From Liolophura sinensis (lineage: Eukaryota > Mollusca > Polyplacophora > Chitonida > Chitonidae), in contig NC_088295.1 of the NCBI RefSeq assembly GCF_032854445.1, positions 82,258,644-82,322,643 on the forward strand: DNA of 64,000 nucleotides, read 5' to 3'. Under the pieces are notes generated by a model. It was not told where the DNA came from. It saw nothing but the letters and a program-made list of their open reading frames with translations, and searched no databases. Both the position numbers and the translations under genes were made by a program. Below are positions 22,101 to 37,100 of the stretch, piece after piece. The stretch's first letter is position 1. Each line of letters opens with the position of its first letter.

Positions 22101-25100
22101 ATGGTTGTACTCTGCACGGACGTTGGCGTTGTTGTTTCTGTTGCTGTGCCAACAGTCGGGCTACTGGTGCTTGTACTCGGAGTTACAGCAGAGATACTTG
22201 AAGTTCCAGCTGTTGTAGTTCCAGTTGTTGTAGTGGGTGTCGTTGTGCTAATACTTGGGCCAACACTACTTGGACCAGTGTTGGTAGCACTGGGAGGTAC
22301 ACCAGAAGTACTTGTAGAAAGGAATGATTGTGTAGATGCTACACTTGAAGTTGTGCTCGAAACTGATGTTGCCGTTGTTGTTTCTGTTGCTGTGCTGACA
22401 GTTGGGCTACTAATGCTTGCACTCGGAGTTACACCAGAGGTACGTGTTAAAGGTGATGAAGTCGTCGTACTTAGACCAGAAGTCATAGATGTAGTTCCTG
22501 TCGTTGTGCTGATACTAGGGTCACCTGGAGTTACAGCAAAATTACTTGTTAAAGGCAATGATTGTGTAGATGGTACAGTTAAAGTTGTACTCTGCACAGA
22601 TGATGGTGTGGTAGTCTCAGCTGTTGTAGTTCCAGATGCTGTATTTGCTGTAGTTGTGCTAATACTTGGGCCAGTGTTGGTAGCACTGGGAGGTCCACCA
22701 GAAGTACTTGTAGAAGGTAATGCTTGTGTAGAGGCTACACTTGAAGTTGTTGTACTCTGCACGGACGTTGGCGTTGTTGTTTCTGTTGCTGTGCTGACAG
22801 TCGGGCTACTGGTGCTTGCACTCGGAGTTACAGCAGAGGTACTTGTAGTTCCAGCTGTTGTAGTTCCAGTTGTTGTACTCGGTGTCGTTGTGCTAATACT
22901 TGGGCCAACACTACTTGGACCAGTGTTGGTAGCACTAGGAGGTACACCAGAAGTACTTGTAGAAAGGAATGATTGTGTAGATGCTACACTAGAAGTTGTG
23001 CTTGACACTGATGTTGCCGTTGTTGTTTCTGTTGCTGTGCTGACAGTTGGGCTACTAATGCTTGCACTCGGAGTTACACCAGAGGTACTTGTTAAAGGTG
23101 ATGAAGTCGTCGTACTTAGACCAGACGTCACAGATGTAGTCCCTGTTGTTGTGCTGATACTAGGGCCAGTGGTAGTAGCACTCGGAGTTTCAGCAGAAGC
23201 ACTTGTAGAAGGCAATGCTTGTGTAGATGGTAGAGTTGAAGTTGTACTCTGCACTGATGATGGTGTCGTAGTTCCAGTTGCTGTATTTGCTGTCGTTGTG
23301 CTAATACTTGGGCCAGTGTTGGTAGCACTGGGAGGTACACCAGAAGTACTTGTAGAAGGCAATGCTTGTGTAGATGCTACACTTGAAGCTATGCTCGGCA
23401 CTGACGTTGGCGTTGTTGTTTCTGTTGCTATGCTGACAGTTGGGCTACTGGTGCTTGTATTTGGAGTTACAGACGTACTTGTGAAAGGTGATGAAGTTGT
23501 CGGAGTTAGACCAGACGTTGCAGATGTAGTTCCTGTCGTTGTGCTGGTACTAGGGTCACCTGGAGTTACAGCAAAATTACTTGTTAAAGGCAATGATTGT
23601 GTAGATGGTACAGTTGAAGTTGTACTTTGCACAGATGATGGTGTGGTAGTTTCAGCTGTTGTAGTTCTAGATGCTGTATTTGCTGTAGTTGTGCTAATAC
23701 TTGGGCCAGTGTTGGTAGCACTGGGAGGTCCACCAGAAGTACTTGTAGAAGGCAATGTTTGTGTAGAGGCTACACTTGAAGTTGTTGTACTCTGCACGGA
23801 CGTTGGCGTTGTTGTTTCTGTTGCTGTGCTGACAGTCGGGCTACTGGTGCTTGCACTCGGAGTTACAGCAGAGGTACTTGTAGTTCCAGCTGTTGTAGTT
23901 CCAGTTGTTGTACTCGGTGTCGTTGTGCTAATACTTGGGCCAACACTACTTGGACCAGTGTTGGTAGCACTGGGAGGTACACCAGAAGTACTTGTAGAAA
24001 GGAATGATTGTGTAGATGCTACACTAGAAGTTGTGCTCGACACTGATGTTGCCGTTGTTGTTTCTGTTGCTGTGCTGACAGTTGGGCTACTAATGCTTGC
24101 ACTCGGAGTTACACCAGAGGTACTTGTTAAAGGTGATGAAGTCGTCGTACTTAGACCAGACGTTACAGATGTAGTCCCTGTTGTTGTGCTGATACTAGGG
24201 CCAGTGGTAGTAGCACTCGGAGTTACAGCAGAAGCAGCTGTAGAAGGCAATGCTTGTGTAGATGGTACAGTTGAAGTTGTACTCTGCACTGATGATGGTG
24301 TCGTAGTTCCAGTTGCTGTATTTGCTGTCGTTGTGCTAATACTTGGGCCAGTGTTGGTAGCACTGGGAGGTACACCAGAAGTACTTGTAGAAGGCAATGC
24401 TTGTGTAGATGCTACACTTGAAGTTATGCTCGGCACTGACGTTGGCGTTGTTGTTTCTGTTGCTATGCTGACAGTTGGGCTACTGGTGCTTGTACTTGGA
24501 GTTACAGATGTACTTGTGAAAGGTGATGAAGTTGTCGGAGTTAAACCAGACGTTGCAGATGTAGTTCCTGTCGTTGTGCTGATACTAGGGTCACCTGGAG
24601 TTACAGCAAAATTACTTGTTAAAGGCAATGATTGTGTAGATGGTACAGTTGACGTTGAACTCTGTACAGATGATGGTGTGGTAGTTTCAGCTCTTGTAGT
24701 TCTAGATGCTGTATTTGCTGTAGTTGTGCTAATACTTGGGCCAGTGTTGGTAGCACTGGGAGGTCCATCAGAAGTACTTGTAAAAGGCAATGTTTGTGTA
24801 GAGGCTAAACTTGAAGTTGTTGTACTCTGCACTGACGTTGGCGTTGTTGTTTCTGTTGCTATGCTGACAGTTGGGCTACTGGTGCTTGTACTTGGAGTTA
24901 CAGATGTACTTGTGAAAGGTGATGAAGTTGTCGCAGTTAGACCAGACGTTGCAGATGTAGTTCCTGTCGTTGTGCTGATACTAGGGTCACCTGAAGTTAC
25001 AGCAAAATTACTTGTTAAAGGCAATGATTGTGTAGATGGTACAGTTGAAGTTGTACTTTGCACAGATGATGGTGTGGTAGTTTCAGCTGTTGTAGTTCCA

Positions 25101-28100
25101 GATGCTGTATTTGCTGTAGTTGTGCTAATACTTGGGCCAGTGTTGGTAGCACTGGGAGGTCCACCAGAAGTACTTGTAGAAGGCAATGTTTGTGTAGAGG
25201 CTACACTTGAAGTGGTTGTACTCTGCACGGACGTTGGCGTTGTTGTTTCTGTTGCTGTGCTGACAGTCGGGCTACTGGTGCTTGCACTTGGAGTTACAGC
25301 AGAGGTACTTATAGTGCCAGCTGTTGTAGTTCCAGTTGTTGTACTCGGTGTCGTTGTGCTAATACTTGGGCCAACGCTACTTGGACCAGTGTTGGTAGCA
25401 CTGGGAGGTACACCAGAAGTACTTGTAGAAAGGAATGATTGTGTAGATGCTACACTAGAAGTTGTGCTTGACACTGATGTTGCCGTTGTTGTTTCTGTTG
25501 CTGTGCTGACAGTTGGGCTACTAATGCTTGCACTCGGAGTTACACCAGAGGTACTTGTTAAAGGTGATGAAGTCGTCGTACTAAGACCAGACGTCACAGA
25601 TGTAGTTCCTGTCGTTGTGCTGATACTAGGGTCACCTGGAGTTACAGCAAAATTACTTGTTAAAGGCAATGATTGTGTAGATGGTACAGTTAAAGTTGTA
25701 CTCTGCACAGATGATGGTGTGGTAGTCTCAGCTGTTGTAGTTCCAGATGCTGTATTTGCTGTAGTTGTGCTAATACTTGGGCCAGTGTTGGTAGCACTGG
25801 GAGGTCCACCAGAAGTACTTGTAGAAGGTAATGCTTGTGTAGAGACTACACTTGAAGTTGTTGTACTCTGCACGGACGTTGGCGTTGTTGTTTCTGTTGC
25901 TGTGCTGACAGTCGGGCTACTGGTGCTTGCACTCGGAGTTACAGCAGAGGTACTTGTAGTTCCAGCTGTTGTAGTTCCAGTTGTTGTACTTGGTGTCGTT
26001 GTGCTAATACTTGGGCCAACACTACGTGGACCAGTGTTGGTAGCACTGGGAGGTACACCAGAAGTACTTGTAGAAAGGAATGATTGTGTAGATGCTACAC
26101 TAGAAGTTGTGCTTGACACTGATGTTGCCGTTGTTGTTTCTGTTGCTGTGCTGACAGTTGGGCTACTAATGCTTGCACTCGGAGTTACACCAGAGGTACT
26201 TGTTAAAGGTGATGAAGTCGTCGTACTTAGACCAGACGTCACAGATGTAGTCCCTGTTGTTGTGCTGATACTAGGGCCAGTGGTAGTAGCACTCGGAGTT
26301 ACAGCAGAAGCACTTGTAGAAGGCAATGCTTGTGTAGATGGTAGAGTTGAAGTTGTACTCTGCACTGATGATGGTGTCGTAGTTCCAGTTGCTGTATTTG
26401 CTGTCGTTGTGCTAATACTTGGGCCAGTGTTGGTAGCACTGGGAGGTACACCAGAAGTACTTGTAGAAGGCAATGCTTGTGTAGATGCTACACTTGAAGT
26501 TATGCTCGGCACTGACGTTGGCGTTGTTGTTTCTGTTGCTATGCTGACAGTTGGGCTACTGGTGCTTGTACTTGGAGTTACAGATGTACTTGTGAAAGGT
26601 GATGAAGTTGTCGGAGTTAAACCAGATGTTGCAGATGTAGTTCCTGTCGTTGTGCTGATACTAGGGTCACCTGGAGTTACAGCAAAATTACTTGTTAAAG
26701 GCAATGATTGTGTAGATGGTACAGTTGACGTTGTACTCTGTACAGATGATGGTGTGGTAGTTTCAGCTGTTGTAGTTCTAGATGCTGTATTTGCTGTAGT
26801 TGTGCTAATACTTGGGCCAGTGTTGGTAGCACTGGGAGGTCCACCAGAAGTACTTGTAAAAGGCAATGTTTGTGTAGAGGCTAAACTTGAAGTTGTTGTA
26901 CTCTGCACTGACGTTGGCGTTGTTGTTTCTGTTGCTATGCTGACAGTTGGGCTACTGGTGCTTGTACTTGGAGTTACAGCAGAGGTACTTATAGTTCCAG
27001 CTGTTGTAGTTCCAGTTGTTGTACTCGGTGTCGTTGTGCTAATACTTGGGCCAACGCTACTTGGACCAGTGTTGGTAGCACTGGGAGGTACACCAGAAGT
27101 ACTTGTAGAAAGGAATGATTGTGTAGATGCTACACTAGAAGTTGTGCTCGACACTGATGTTGCCGTTGTTGTTTCTGTTGCTGTGCTGACAGTTGGGCTA
27201 CTAATGCTTGCACTCGGAGTTACACCAGAGGTACTTGTTAAAGGTGATAATGTCGTCGTAGTTAGACCAGACGTTACAGATGTAGTCCCTGTTGTTGTGC
27301 TGATACTAGGGCCAGTGGTAGTAGCACTCGGAGTTACAGCAGAAGCAGCTGTAGAAGGCAATGCTTGTGTAGATGGTACAGTTGAAGTTGTACTCTGCAC
27401 TGATGATGGTGTCGTAGTTCCAGTTGCTGTATTTGCTGTCGTTGTGCTAATACTTGGGCCAGTGTTGGTAGCACTGGGAGGTACACCAGAAGTACTTGTA
27501 GAAGGCAATGCTTGTGTAGATGCTACACTTGAAGTTATGCTCGGCACTGACGTTGGCGTTGTTGTTTCTGTTGCTATGCTGACAGTTGGGCTACTGGTGC
27601 TTGTACTTGGAGTTACAGATGTACTTGTGAAAGGTGATGAAGTTGTCGGAGTTAAACCAGACGTTGCAGATGTAGTTCCTGTCGTTGTGCTGATACTAGG
27701 GTCACCTGGAGTTACAGCAAAATTACTTGTTAAAGGCAATAATTGTGTAGATGGTACAGTTGACGTTGAACTCTGTACAGATGATGGTGTGGTAGTTTCA
27801 GCTCTTGTAGTTCTAGATGCTGTATTTGCTGTAGTTGTGCTAATACTTGGGCCAGTGTTGGTAGCACTGGGAGGTCCATCAGAAGTACTTGTAAAAGGCA
27901 ATGTTTGTGTAGAGGCTAAACTTGAAGTTGTTGTACTCTGCACTGACGTTGGTGTTGTTGTTTCTGTTGCTATGCTGACAGTTGGGCTACTGGTGCTTGT
28001 ACTTGGAGTTACAGATGTACTTGTGAAAGGTGATGAAGTTGTCGCAGTTAGACCAGACGTTGCAGATGTAGTTCCTGTCGTTGTGCTGATACTAGGGTCA

Positions 28101-31100
28101 CCTGAAGTTACAGCAAAATTACTTGTTAAAGGCAATGATTGTGTAGATGGTACAGTTGAAGTTGTACTTTGCACAGATGATGGTGTGGTAGTTTCAGCTG
28201 TTGTAGTTCCAGATGCTGTATTTGCTGTAGTTGTGCTAATACTTGGGCCAGTGTTGGTAGCACTGGGAGGTCCACCAGAAGTACTTGTAGAAGGCAATGT
28301 TTGTGTAGAGGCTACACTTGAAGTGGTTGTACTCTGCACGGACGTTGGCGTTGTTGTTTCTGTTGCTGTGCTGACAGTCGGGCTACTGGTGCTTGCACTT
28401 GGAGTTACAGCAGAGGTACTTATAGTTCCAGCTATTGTAGTTCCAGTTGTTGTACTCGGTGTCGTTGTGCTAATACTTGGGCCAACGCTACTTGGACCAG
28501 TGTTGGTAGCACTGGGAGGTACACCAGAAGTACTTGTAGAAAGGAATGATTGTGTAGATGCTACACTAGAAGTTGTGCTTGACACTGATGTTGCCGTTGT
28601 TGTTTCTGTTGCTGTGCTGACAGTTGGGCTACTAATGCTTGCACTCGGAGTTACACCAGAGGTACTTGTTAAAGGTGATGAAGTCGTCGTACTAAGACCA
28701 GACGTCACAGATGTAGTTCCTGTCGTTGTGCTGATACTAGGGTCACCTGGAGTTACAGCAAAATTACTTGTTAAAGGCAATGATTGTGTAGATGGTACAG
28801 TTAAAGTTGTACTCTGCACAGATGATGGTGTGGTAGTCTCAGCTGTTGTAGTTCCAGATGCTGTATTTGCTGTAGTTGTGCTAATACTTGGGCCAGTGTT
28901 GGTAGCACTGGGAGGTCCACCAGAAGTACTTGTAGAAGGTAATGCTTGTGTAGAGACTACACTTGAAGTTGTTGTACTCTGCACGGACGTTGGCGTTGTT
29001 GTTTCTGTTGCTGTGCTGACAGTCGGGCTACTGGTGCTTGCACTCGGAGTTACAGCAGAGGTACTTGTAGCTCCAGCTGTTGTAGTTCCAGTTGTTGTAC
29101 TTGGTGTCGTTGTGCTAATACTTGGGCCAACACTACTTGGACCAGTGTTGGTAGCACTGGGAGGTACACCAGAAGTACTTGTAGAAAGGAATGATTGTGT
29201 AGATGCTACACTAGAAGTTGTGCTTGACACTGATGTTGCCGTTGTTGTTTCTGTTGCTGTGCTGACAGTTGGGCTACTAATGCTTGCACTCGGAGTTACA
29301 CCAGAGGTACTTGTTAAAGGTGATGAAGTCGTCGTACTTAGACCAGACGTCACAGATGTAGTCCCTGTTGTTGTGCTGATACTAGGGCCAGTGGTAGTAG
29401 CACTCGGAGTTACAGCAGAAGCACTTGTAGAAGGCAATGCTTGTGTAGATGGTAGAGTTGAAGTTGTACTCTGCACTGATGATGGTGTCGTAGTTCCAGT
29501 TGCTGTATTTGCTGTCGTTGTGCTAATACTTGGGCCAGTGTTGGTAGCACTGGGAGGTACACCAGAAGTACTTGTAGAAGGCAATGCTTGTGTAGATGCT
29601 ACACTTGAAGTTATGCTCGGCACTGACGTTGGCGTTGTTGTTTCTGTTGCTATGCTGACAGTTGGGCTACTGGTGCTTGTACTTGGAGTTACAGATGTAC
29701 TTGTGAAAGGTGATGAAGTTGTCGGAGTTAAACCAGACGTTGCAGATGTAGTTCCTGTCGTTGTGCTGATACTAGGGTCACCTGGAGTTACAGCAAAATT
29801 ACTTGTTAAAGGCAATGATTGTGTAGATGGTACAGTTGACGTTGTACTCTGTACAGATGATGGTGTGGTAGTTTCAGCTGTTGTAGTTCTAGATGCTGTA
29901 TTTGCTGTAGTTGTGCTAATACTTGGGCCAGTGTTGGTAGCACTGGAGGTCCACCAGAAGTACTTGTAGAAGGCAATGTTTGTGTAGAGGCTACACTTGA
30001 AGTGGTTGTACTCTGCACGGACGTTGGCGTTGTTGTTTCTGTTGCTGTGCTGACAGTCGGGCTACTGGTGCTTGCACTTGGAGTTACAGCAGAGGTACTT
30101 ATAGTTCCAACTGTTGTAGTTCCAGTTGTTGTACTCGGTGTCGTTGTGCTAATACTTGGGCCAACACTACTTGGACCAGTGTTGGTAGCACTGGGAGGTA
30201 CACCAGAAGTACTTGTAGAAAGGAATGATTGTGTAGATGATACACTAGAAGTTGTGCTTGACACTGATGTTGCCGTTGTTGTTTCTGTTGCTGTGCTGAC
30301 AGTTGGGCTACTAATGCTTGCACTCGGAGTTACACCAGAGGTACTTGTTAAAGGTGATGAAGTCGTCGTACTTAGACCAGACGTCACAGATGTAGTCCCT
30401 GTTGTTGTGCTGATACTAGGGCCAGTGGTAGTAGCACTCGGAGTTACAGCAGAAGCACTTGTAGAAGGCAATGCTTGTGTAGATGGTAGAGTTGAAGTTG
30501 TACTCTGCACTGATGATGGTGTCGTAGTTCCAGTTGCTGTATTTGCTGTCGTTGTGCTAATACTTGGGCCAGTGTTGGTAGCACTGGGAGGTACACCAGA
30601 AGTACTTGTAGAAGGCAATGCTTGTGTAGATGCTACACTTGAAGTTATGCTCGGCACTGACGTTGGCGTTGTTGTTTCTGTTGCTATGCTGACAGTTGGG
30701 CTACTGGTGCTTGTACTTGGAGTTACAGACGTACTTGTGAAAGGTGATGAAGTTGTCGGAGTTAGACCAGACGTTGCAGATGTAGTTCCTGTCGTTGTGC
30801 TGATACTAGGGTCACCTGGAGTTACAGCAAAATTACTTGTTAAAGGCAATGATTGTGTAGATGGTACAGTTGAAGTTGTACTCTGCACAGATGATGGTGT
30901 GGTAGTTTCAGCTGTTGTAGTTCCAGATGCTGTATTTGCTGTAGTTGTGCTAATACTTGGGCCAGTGTTGGTAGCACTGGGAGGTCCACCAGAAGTACTT
31001 GTAGAAGGCAATGTTTGTGTAGAGGCTACACTTGAAATGGTTGTACTCTGCACGGACGTTGGCGTTGTTGTTTCTGTTGCTGTGCCAACAGTCGGGCTAC

Positions 31101-34100
31101 TGGTGCTTGTACTCGGAGTTACAGCAGAGATACTTGAAGTTCCAGCTGTTGTAGTTCCAGTTGTTGTAGTGGGTGTCGTTGTGCTAATACTTGGGCCAAC
31201 ACTACTTGGACCAGTGTTGGTAGCACTGGGAGGTACACCAGAAGTACTTGTAGAAAGGAATGATTGTGTAGATGCTACACTTGAAGTTGTGCTCGAAACT
31301 GATGTTGCCGTTGTTGTTTCTGTTGCTGTGCTGACAGTTGGGCTACTAATGCTTGCACTCGGAGTTACACCAGAGGTACGTGTTAAAGGTGATGAAGTCG
31401 TCGTACTTAGACCAGAAGTCACAGATGTAGTTCCTGTCGTTGTGCTGATACTAGGGTCACCTGGAGTTACAGCAAAATTACTTGTTAAAGGCAATGATTG
31501 TGTAGATGGTACAGTTAAAGTTGTACTCTGCACAGATGATGGTGTGGTAGTCTCAGCTGTTGTAGTTCCAGATGCTGTATTTGCTGTAGTTGTGCTAATA
31601 CTTGGGCCAGTGTTGGTAGCACTGGGAGGTCCACCAGAAGTACTTGTAGAAGGTAATGCTTGTGTAGAGGCTACACTTGAAGTTGTTGTACTCTGCACGG
31701 ACGTTGGCGTTGTTGTTTCTGTTGCTGTGCTGACAGTCGGGCTACTGGTGCTTGCACTCGGAGTTACAGCAGAGGTACTTGTAGTTCCAGCTGTTGTAGT
31801 TCCAGTTGTTGTACTCGGTGTCGTTGTGCTAATACTTGGGCCAACACTACTTGGACCAGTGTTGGTTAGCACTGGGAGGTACACCAGAAGTACTTGTAGA
31901 AAGGAATGATTGTGTAGATGCTACACTAGAAGTTGTGCTTGACACTGATGTTGCCGTTGTTGTTTCTGTTGCTGTGCTGACAGTTGGGCTACTAATGCTT
32001 GCACTCGGAGTTACACCAGAGGTACTTGTTAAAGGTGATGAAGTCGTCGTACTTAGACCAGACGTCACAGATGTAGTCCCTGTTGTTGTGCTGATACTAG
32101 GGCCAGTGGTAGTAGCACTCGGAGTTACAGCAGAAGCACTTGTAGAAGGGCAATGCTTGTGTAGATGGTAGAGTTGAAGTTGTACTCTGCACTGATGATG
32201 GTGTCGTAGTTCCAGTTGCTGTATTTGCTGTCGTTGTGCTAATACTTGGGCCAGTGTTGGTAGCACTGGGAGGTACACCAGAAGTACTTGTAGAAGGCAA
32301 TGCTTGTGTAGATGCTACACTTGAAGCTATGCTCGGCACTGACGTTGGCGTTGTTGTTTCTGGTTGCTATGCTGACAGTTGGGCTACTGGTGCTTGTATT
32401 TGGAGTTACAGACGTACTTGTGAAAGGTGATGAAGTTGTCGGAGTTAGACCAGACGTTGCAGATGTAGTTCCTGTCGTTGTGCTGGTACTAGGGTCACCT
32501 GGAGTTACAGCAAAATTACTTGTTAAAGGCAATGATTGTGTAGATGGTACAGTTGAAGTTGTACTTTGCACAGATGATGGTGTGGTAGTTTCAGCTGTTG
32601 TAGTTCTAGATGCTGTATTTGCTGTAGTTGTGCTAATACTTGGGCCAGTGTTGGTAGCACTGGGAGGTCCACCAGAAGTACTTGTAGAAGGCAATGTTTG
32701 TGTAGAGGCTACACTTGAAGTTGTTGTACTCTGCACGGACGTTGGCGTTGTTGTTTCTGTTGCTGTGCTGACAGTCGGGCTACTGGTGCTTGCACTCGGA
32801 GTTACAGCAGAGGTACTTGTAGTTCCAGCTGTTGTAGTTCCAGTTGTTGTACTCGGTGTCGTTGTGCTAATACTTGGGCCAACACTACTTGGACCAGTGT
32901 TGGTAGCACTGGGAGGTACACCAGAAGTACTTGTAGAAAGGAATGATTGTGTAGATGCTACACTAGAAGTTGTGCTCGACACTGATGTTGCCGTTGTTGT
33001 TTCTGTTGCTGTGCTGACAGTTGGGCTACTAATGCTTGCACTCGGAGTTACACCAGAGGTACTTGTTAAAGGTGATGAAGTCGTCGTACTTAGACCAGAC
33101 GTTACAGATGTAGTCCCTGTTGTTGTGCTGATACTAGGGCCAGTGGTAGTAGCACTCGGAGTTACAGCAGAAGCAGCTGTAGAAGGCAATGCTTGTGTAG
33201 ATGGTACAGTTGAAGTTGTACTCTGCACTGATGATGGTGTCGTAGTTCCAGTTGCTGTATTTGCTGTCGTTGTGCTAATACTTGGGCCAGTGTTGGTAGC
33301 ACTGGGAGGTACACCAGAAGTACTTGTAGAAGGCAATGCTTGTGTAGATGCTACACTTGAAGTTATGCTCGGCACTGACGTTGGCGTTGTTGTTTCTGTT
33401 GCTATGCTGACAGTTGGGCTACTGGTGCTTGTACTTGGAGTTACAGATGTACTTGTGAAAGGTGATGAAGTTGTCGGAGTTAAACCAGACGTTGCAGATG
33501 TAGTTCCTGTCGTTGTGCTGATACTAGGGTCACCTGGAGTTACAGCAAAATTACTTGTTAAAGGCAATGATTGTGTAGATGGTACAGTTGACGTTGAACT
33601 CTGTACAGATGATGGTGTGGTAGTTTCAGCTCTTGTAGTTCTAGATGCTGTATTTGCTGTAGTTGTGCTAATACTTGGGCCAGTGTTGGTAGCACTGGGA
33701 GGTCCATCAGAAGTACTTGTAAAAGGCAATATTTGTGTAGAGGCTAAACTTGAAGTTGTTGTACTCTGCACTGACGTTGGCGTTGTTGTTTCTGTTGCTA
33801 TGCTGACAGTTGGGCTACTGGTGCTTGTACTTGGAGTTACAGATGTACTTGTGAAAGGTGATGAAGTTGTCGCAGTTAGACCAGACGTTGCAGATGTAGT
33901 TCCTGTCGTTGTGCTGATACTAGGGTCACCTGAAGTTACAGCAAAATTACTTGTTAAAGGCAATGATTGTGTAGATGGTACAGTTGAAGTTGTACTTTGC
34001 ACAGATGATGGTGTGGTAGTTTCAGCTGTTGTAGTTCCAGATGCTGTATTTGCTGTAGTTGTGCTAATACTTGGGCCAGTGTTGGTAGCACTGGGAGGTC

Positions 34101-37100
34101 CACCAGAAGTACTTGTAGAAGGCAATGTTTGTGTAGAGGCTACACTTGAAGTGGTTGTACTCTGCACGGACGTTGGCGTTGTTGTTTCTGTTGCTGTGCT
34201 GACAGTCGGGCTACTGGTGCTTGCACTTGGAGTTACAGCAGAGGTACTTATAGTTCCAGCTGTTGTAGTTCCAGTTGTTGTACTCGGTGTCGTTGTGCTA
34301 ATACTTGGGCCAACGCTACTTGGACCACTGTTGGTAGCACTGGGAGGTACACCAGAAGTACTTGTAAAAAGGAATGATTGTGTAGATGCTACACTAGAAG
34401 TTGTGCTTGACACTGATGTTGCCGTTGTTGTTTCTGTTGCTGTGCTGACAGTTGGGCTACTAATGCTTGCACTCGGAGTTACACCAGAGGTACTTGTTAA
34501 AGGTGATGAAGTCGTCGTACTAAGACCAGACGTCACAGATGTAGTTCCTGTCGTTGTGCTGATACTAGGGTCACCTGGAGTTACAGCAAAATTACTTGTT
34601 AAAGGCAATGATTGTGTAGATGGTACAGTTAAAGTTGTACTCTGCACAGATGATGGTGTGGTAGTCTCAGCTGTTGTAGTTCCAGATGCTGTATTTGCTG
34701 TAGTTGTGCTAATACTTGGGCCAGTGTTGGTAGCACTGGGAGGTCCACCAGAAGTACTTGTAGAAGGTAATGCTTGTGTAGAGACTACACTTGAAGTTGT
34801 TGTACTCTGCACGGACGTTGGCGTTGTTGTTTCTGTTGCTGTGCTGACAGTCGGGCTACTGGTGCTTGCACTCGGAGTTACAGCAGAGGTACTTGTAGTT
34901 CCAGCTGTTGTAGTTCCAGTTGTTGTACTTGGTGTCGTTGTGCTAATACTTGGGCCAACACTACGTGGACCAGTGTTGGTAGCACTGGGAGGTACACCAG
35001 AAGTACTTGTAGAAAGGAATGATTGTGTAGATGCTACACTAGAAGTTGTGCTTGACACTGATGTTGCCGTTGTTGTTTCTGTTGCTGTGCTGACAGTTGG
35101 GCTACTAATGCTTGCACTCGGAGTTACACCAGAGGTACTTGTTAAAGGTGATGAAGTCGTCGTACTTAGACCAGACGTCACAGATGTAGTCCCTGTTGTT
35201 GTGCTGATACTAGGGCCAGTGGTAGTAGCACTCGGAGTTACAGCAGAAGCACTTGTAGAAGGCAATGCTTGTGTAGATGGTAGAGTTGAAGTTGTACTCT
35301 GCACTGATGATGGTGTCGTAGTTCCAGTTGCTGTATTTGCTGTCGTTGTGCTAATACTTGGGCCAGTGTTGGTAGCACTGGGAGGTACACCAGAAGTACT
35401 TGTAGAAGGCAATGCTTGTGTAGATGCTACACTTGAAGTTATGCTCGGCACTGACGTTGGCGTTGTTGTTTCTGTTGCTATGCTGACAGTTGGGCTACTG
35501 GTGCTTGTACTTGGAGTTACAGATGTACTTGTGAAAGGTGATGAAGTTGTCGGAGTTAAACCAGATGTTGCAGATGTAGTTCCTGTCGTTGTGCTGATAC
35601 TAGGGTCACCTGGAGTTACAGCAAAATTACTTGTTAAAGGCAATGATTGTGTAGATGGTACAGTTGACGTTGTACTCTGTACAGATGATGGTGTGGTAGT
35701 TTCAGCTGTTGTAGTTCTAGATGCTGTATTTGCTGTAGTTGTGCTAATACTTGGGCCAGTGTTGGTAGCACTGGGAGGTCCACCAGAAGTACTTGTAAAA
35801 GGCAATGTTTGTGTAGAGGCTAAACTTGAAGTTGTTGTACTCTGCACTGACGTTGGCGTTGTTGTTTCTGTTGCTATGCTGACAGTTGGGCTACTGGTGC
35901 TTGTACTTGGAGTTACAGCAGAGGTACTTATAGTTCCAGCTGTTGTAGTTCCAGTTGTTGTACTCGGTGTCGTTGTGCTAATACTTGGGCCAACGCTACT
36001 TGGACCAGTGTTGGTAGCACTGGGAGGTACACCAGAAGTACTTGTAGAAAGGAATGATTGTGTAGATGCTACACTAGAAGTTGTGCTCGACACTGATGTT
36101 GCCGTTGTTGTTTTTGTTGCTGTGCTGACAGTTGGGCTACTAATGCTTGCACTCGGAGTTACACCAGAGGTACTTGTTAAAGGTGATAATGTCGTCGTAG
36201 TTAGACCAGACGTTACAGATGTAGTCCCTGTTGTTGTGCTGATACTAGGGCCAGTGGTAGTAGCACTCGGAGTTACAGCAGAAGCAGCTGTAGAAGGCAA
36301 TGCTTGTGTAGATGGTACAGTTGAAGTTGTACTCTGCACTGATGATGGTGTCGTAGTTCCAGTTGCTGTATTTGCTGTCGTTGTGCTAATACTTGGGCCA
36401 GTGTTGGTAGCACTGGGAGGTACACCAGAAGTACTTGTAGAAGGCAATGCTTGTGTAGATGCTACACTTGAAGTTATGCTCGGCACTGACGTTGGCGTTG
36501 TTGTTTCTGTTGCTATGCTGACAGTTGGGCTACTGGTGCTTGTACTTGGAGTTACAGATGTACTTGTGAAAGGTGATGAAGTTGTCGGAGTTAAACCAGA
36601 CGTTGCAGATGTAGTTCCTGTCGTTGTGCTGATACTAGGGTCACCTGGAGTTACAGCAAAATTACTTGTTAAAGGCAATGATTGTGTAGATGGTACAGTT
36701 GACGTTGAACTCTGTACAGATGATGGTGTGGTAGTTTCAGCTCTTGTAGTTCTAGATGCTGTATTTGCTGTAGTTGTGCTAATACTTGGGCCAGTGTTGG
36801 TAGCACTGGGAGGTCCATCAGAAGTACTTGTAAAAGGCAATGTTTGTGTAGAGGCTAAACTTGAAGTTGTTGTACTCTGCACTGACGTTGGCGTTGTTGT
36901 TTCTGTTGCTATGCTGACAGTTGGGCTACTGGTGCTTGTACTTGGAGTTACAGATGTACTTGTGAAAGGTGATGAAGTTGTCGCAGTTAGACCAGACGTT
37001 GCAGATGTAGTTCCTGTCGTTGTGCTGATACTAGGGTCACCTGAAGTTACAGCAAAATTACTTGTTAAAGGCAATGATTGTGTAGATGGTACAGTTGAAG

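Noticed and set aside
14799-29969. 5,056-codon plus-strand open frame as a giant hydrophobic protein
   Set aside because: Same shadow effect; silent differences between copies fall at third positions of the minus-strand codons.
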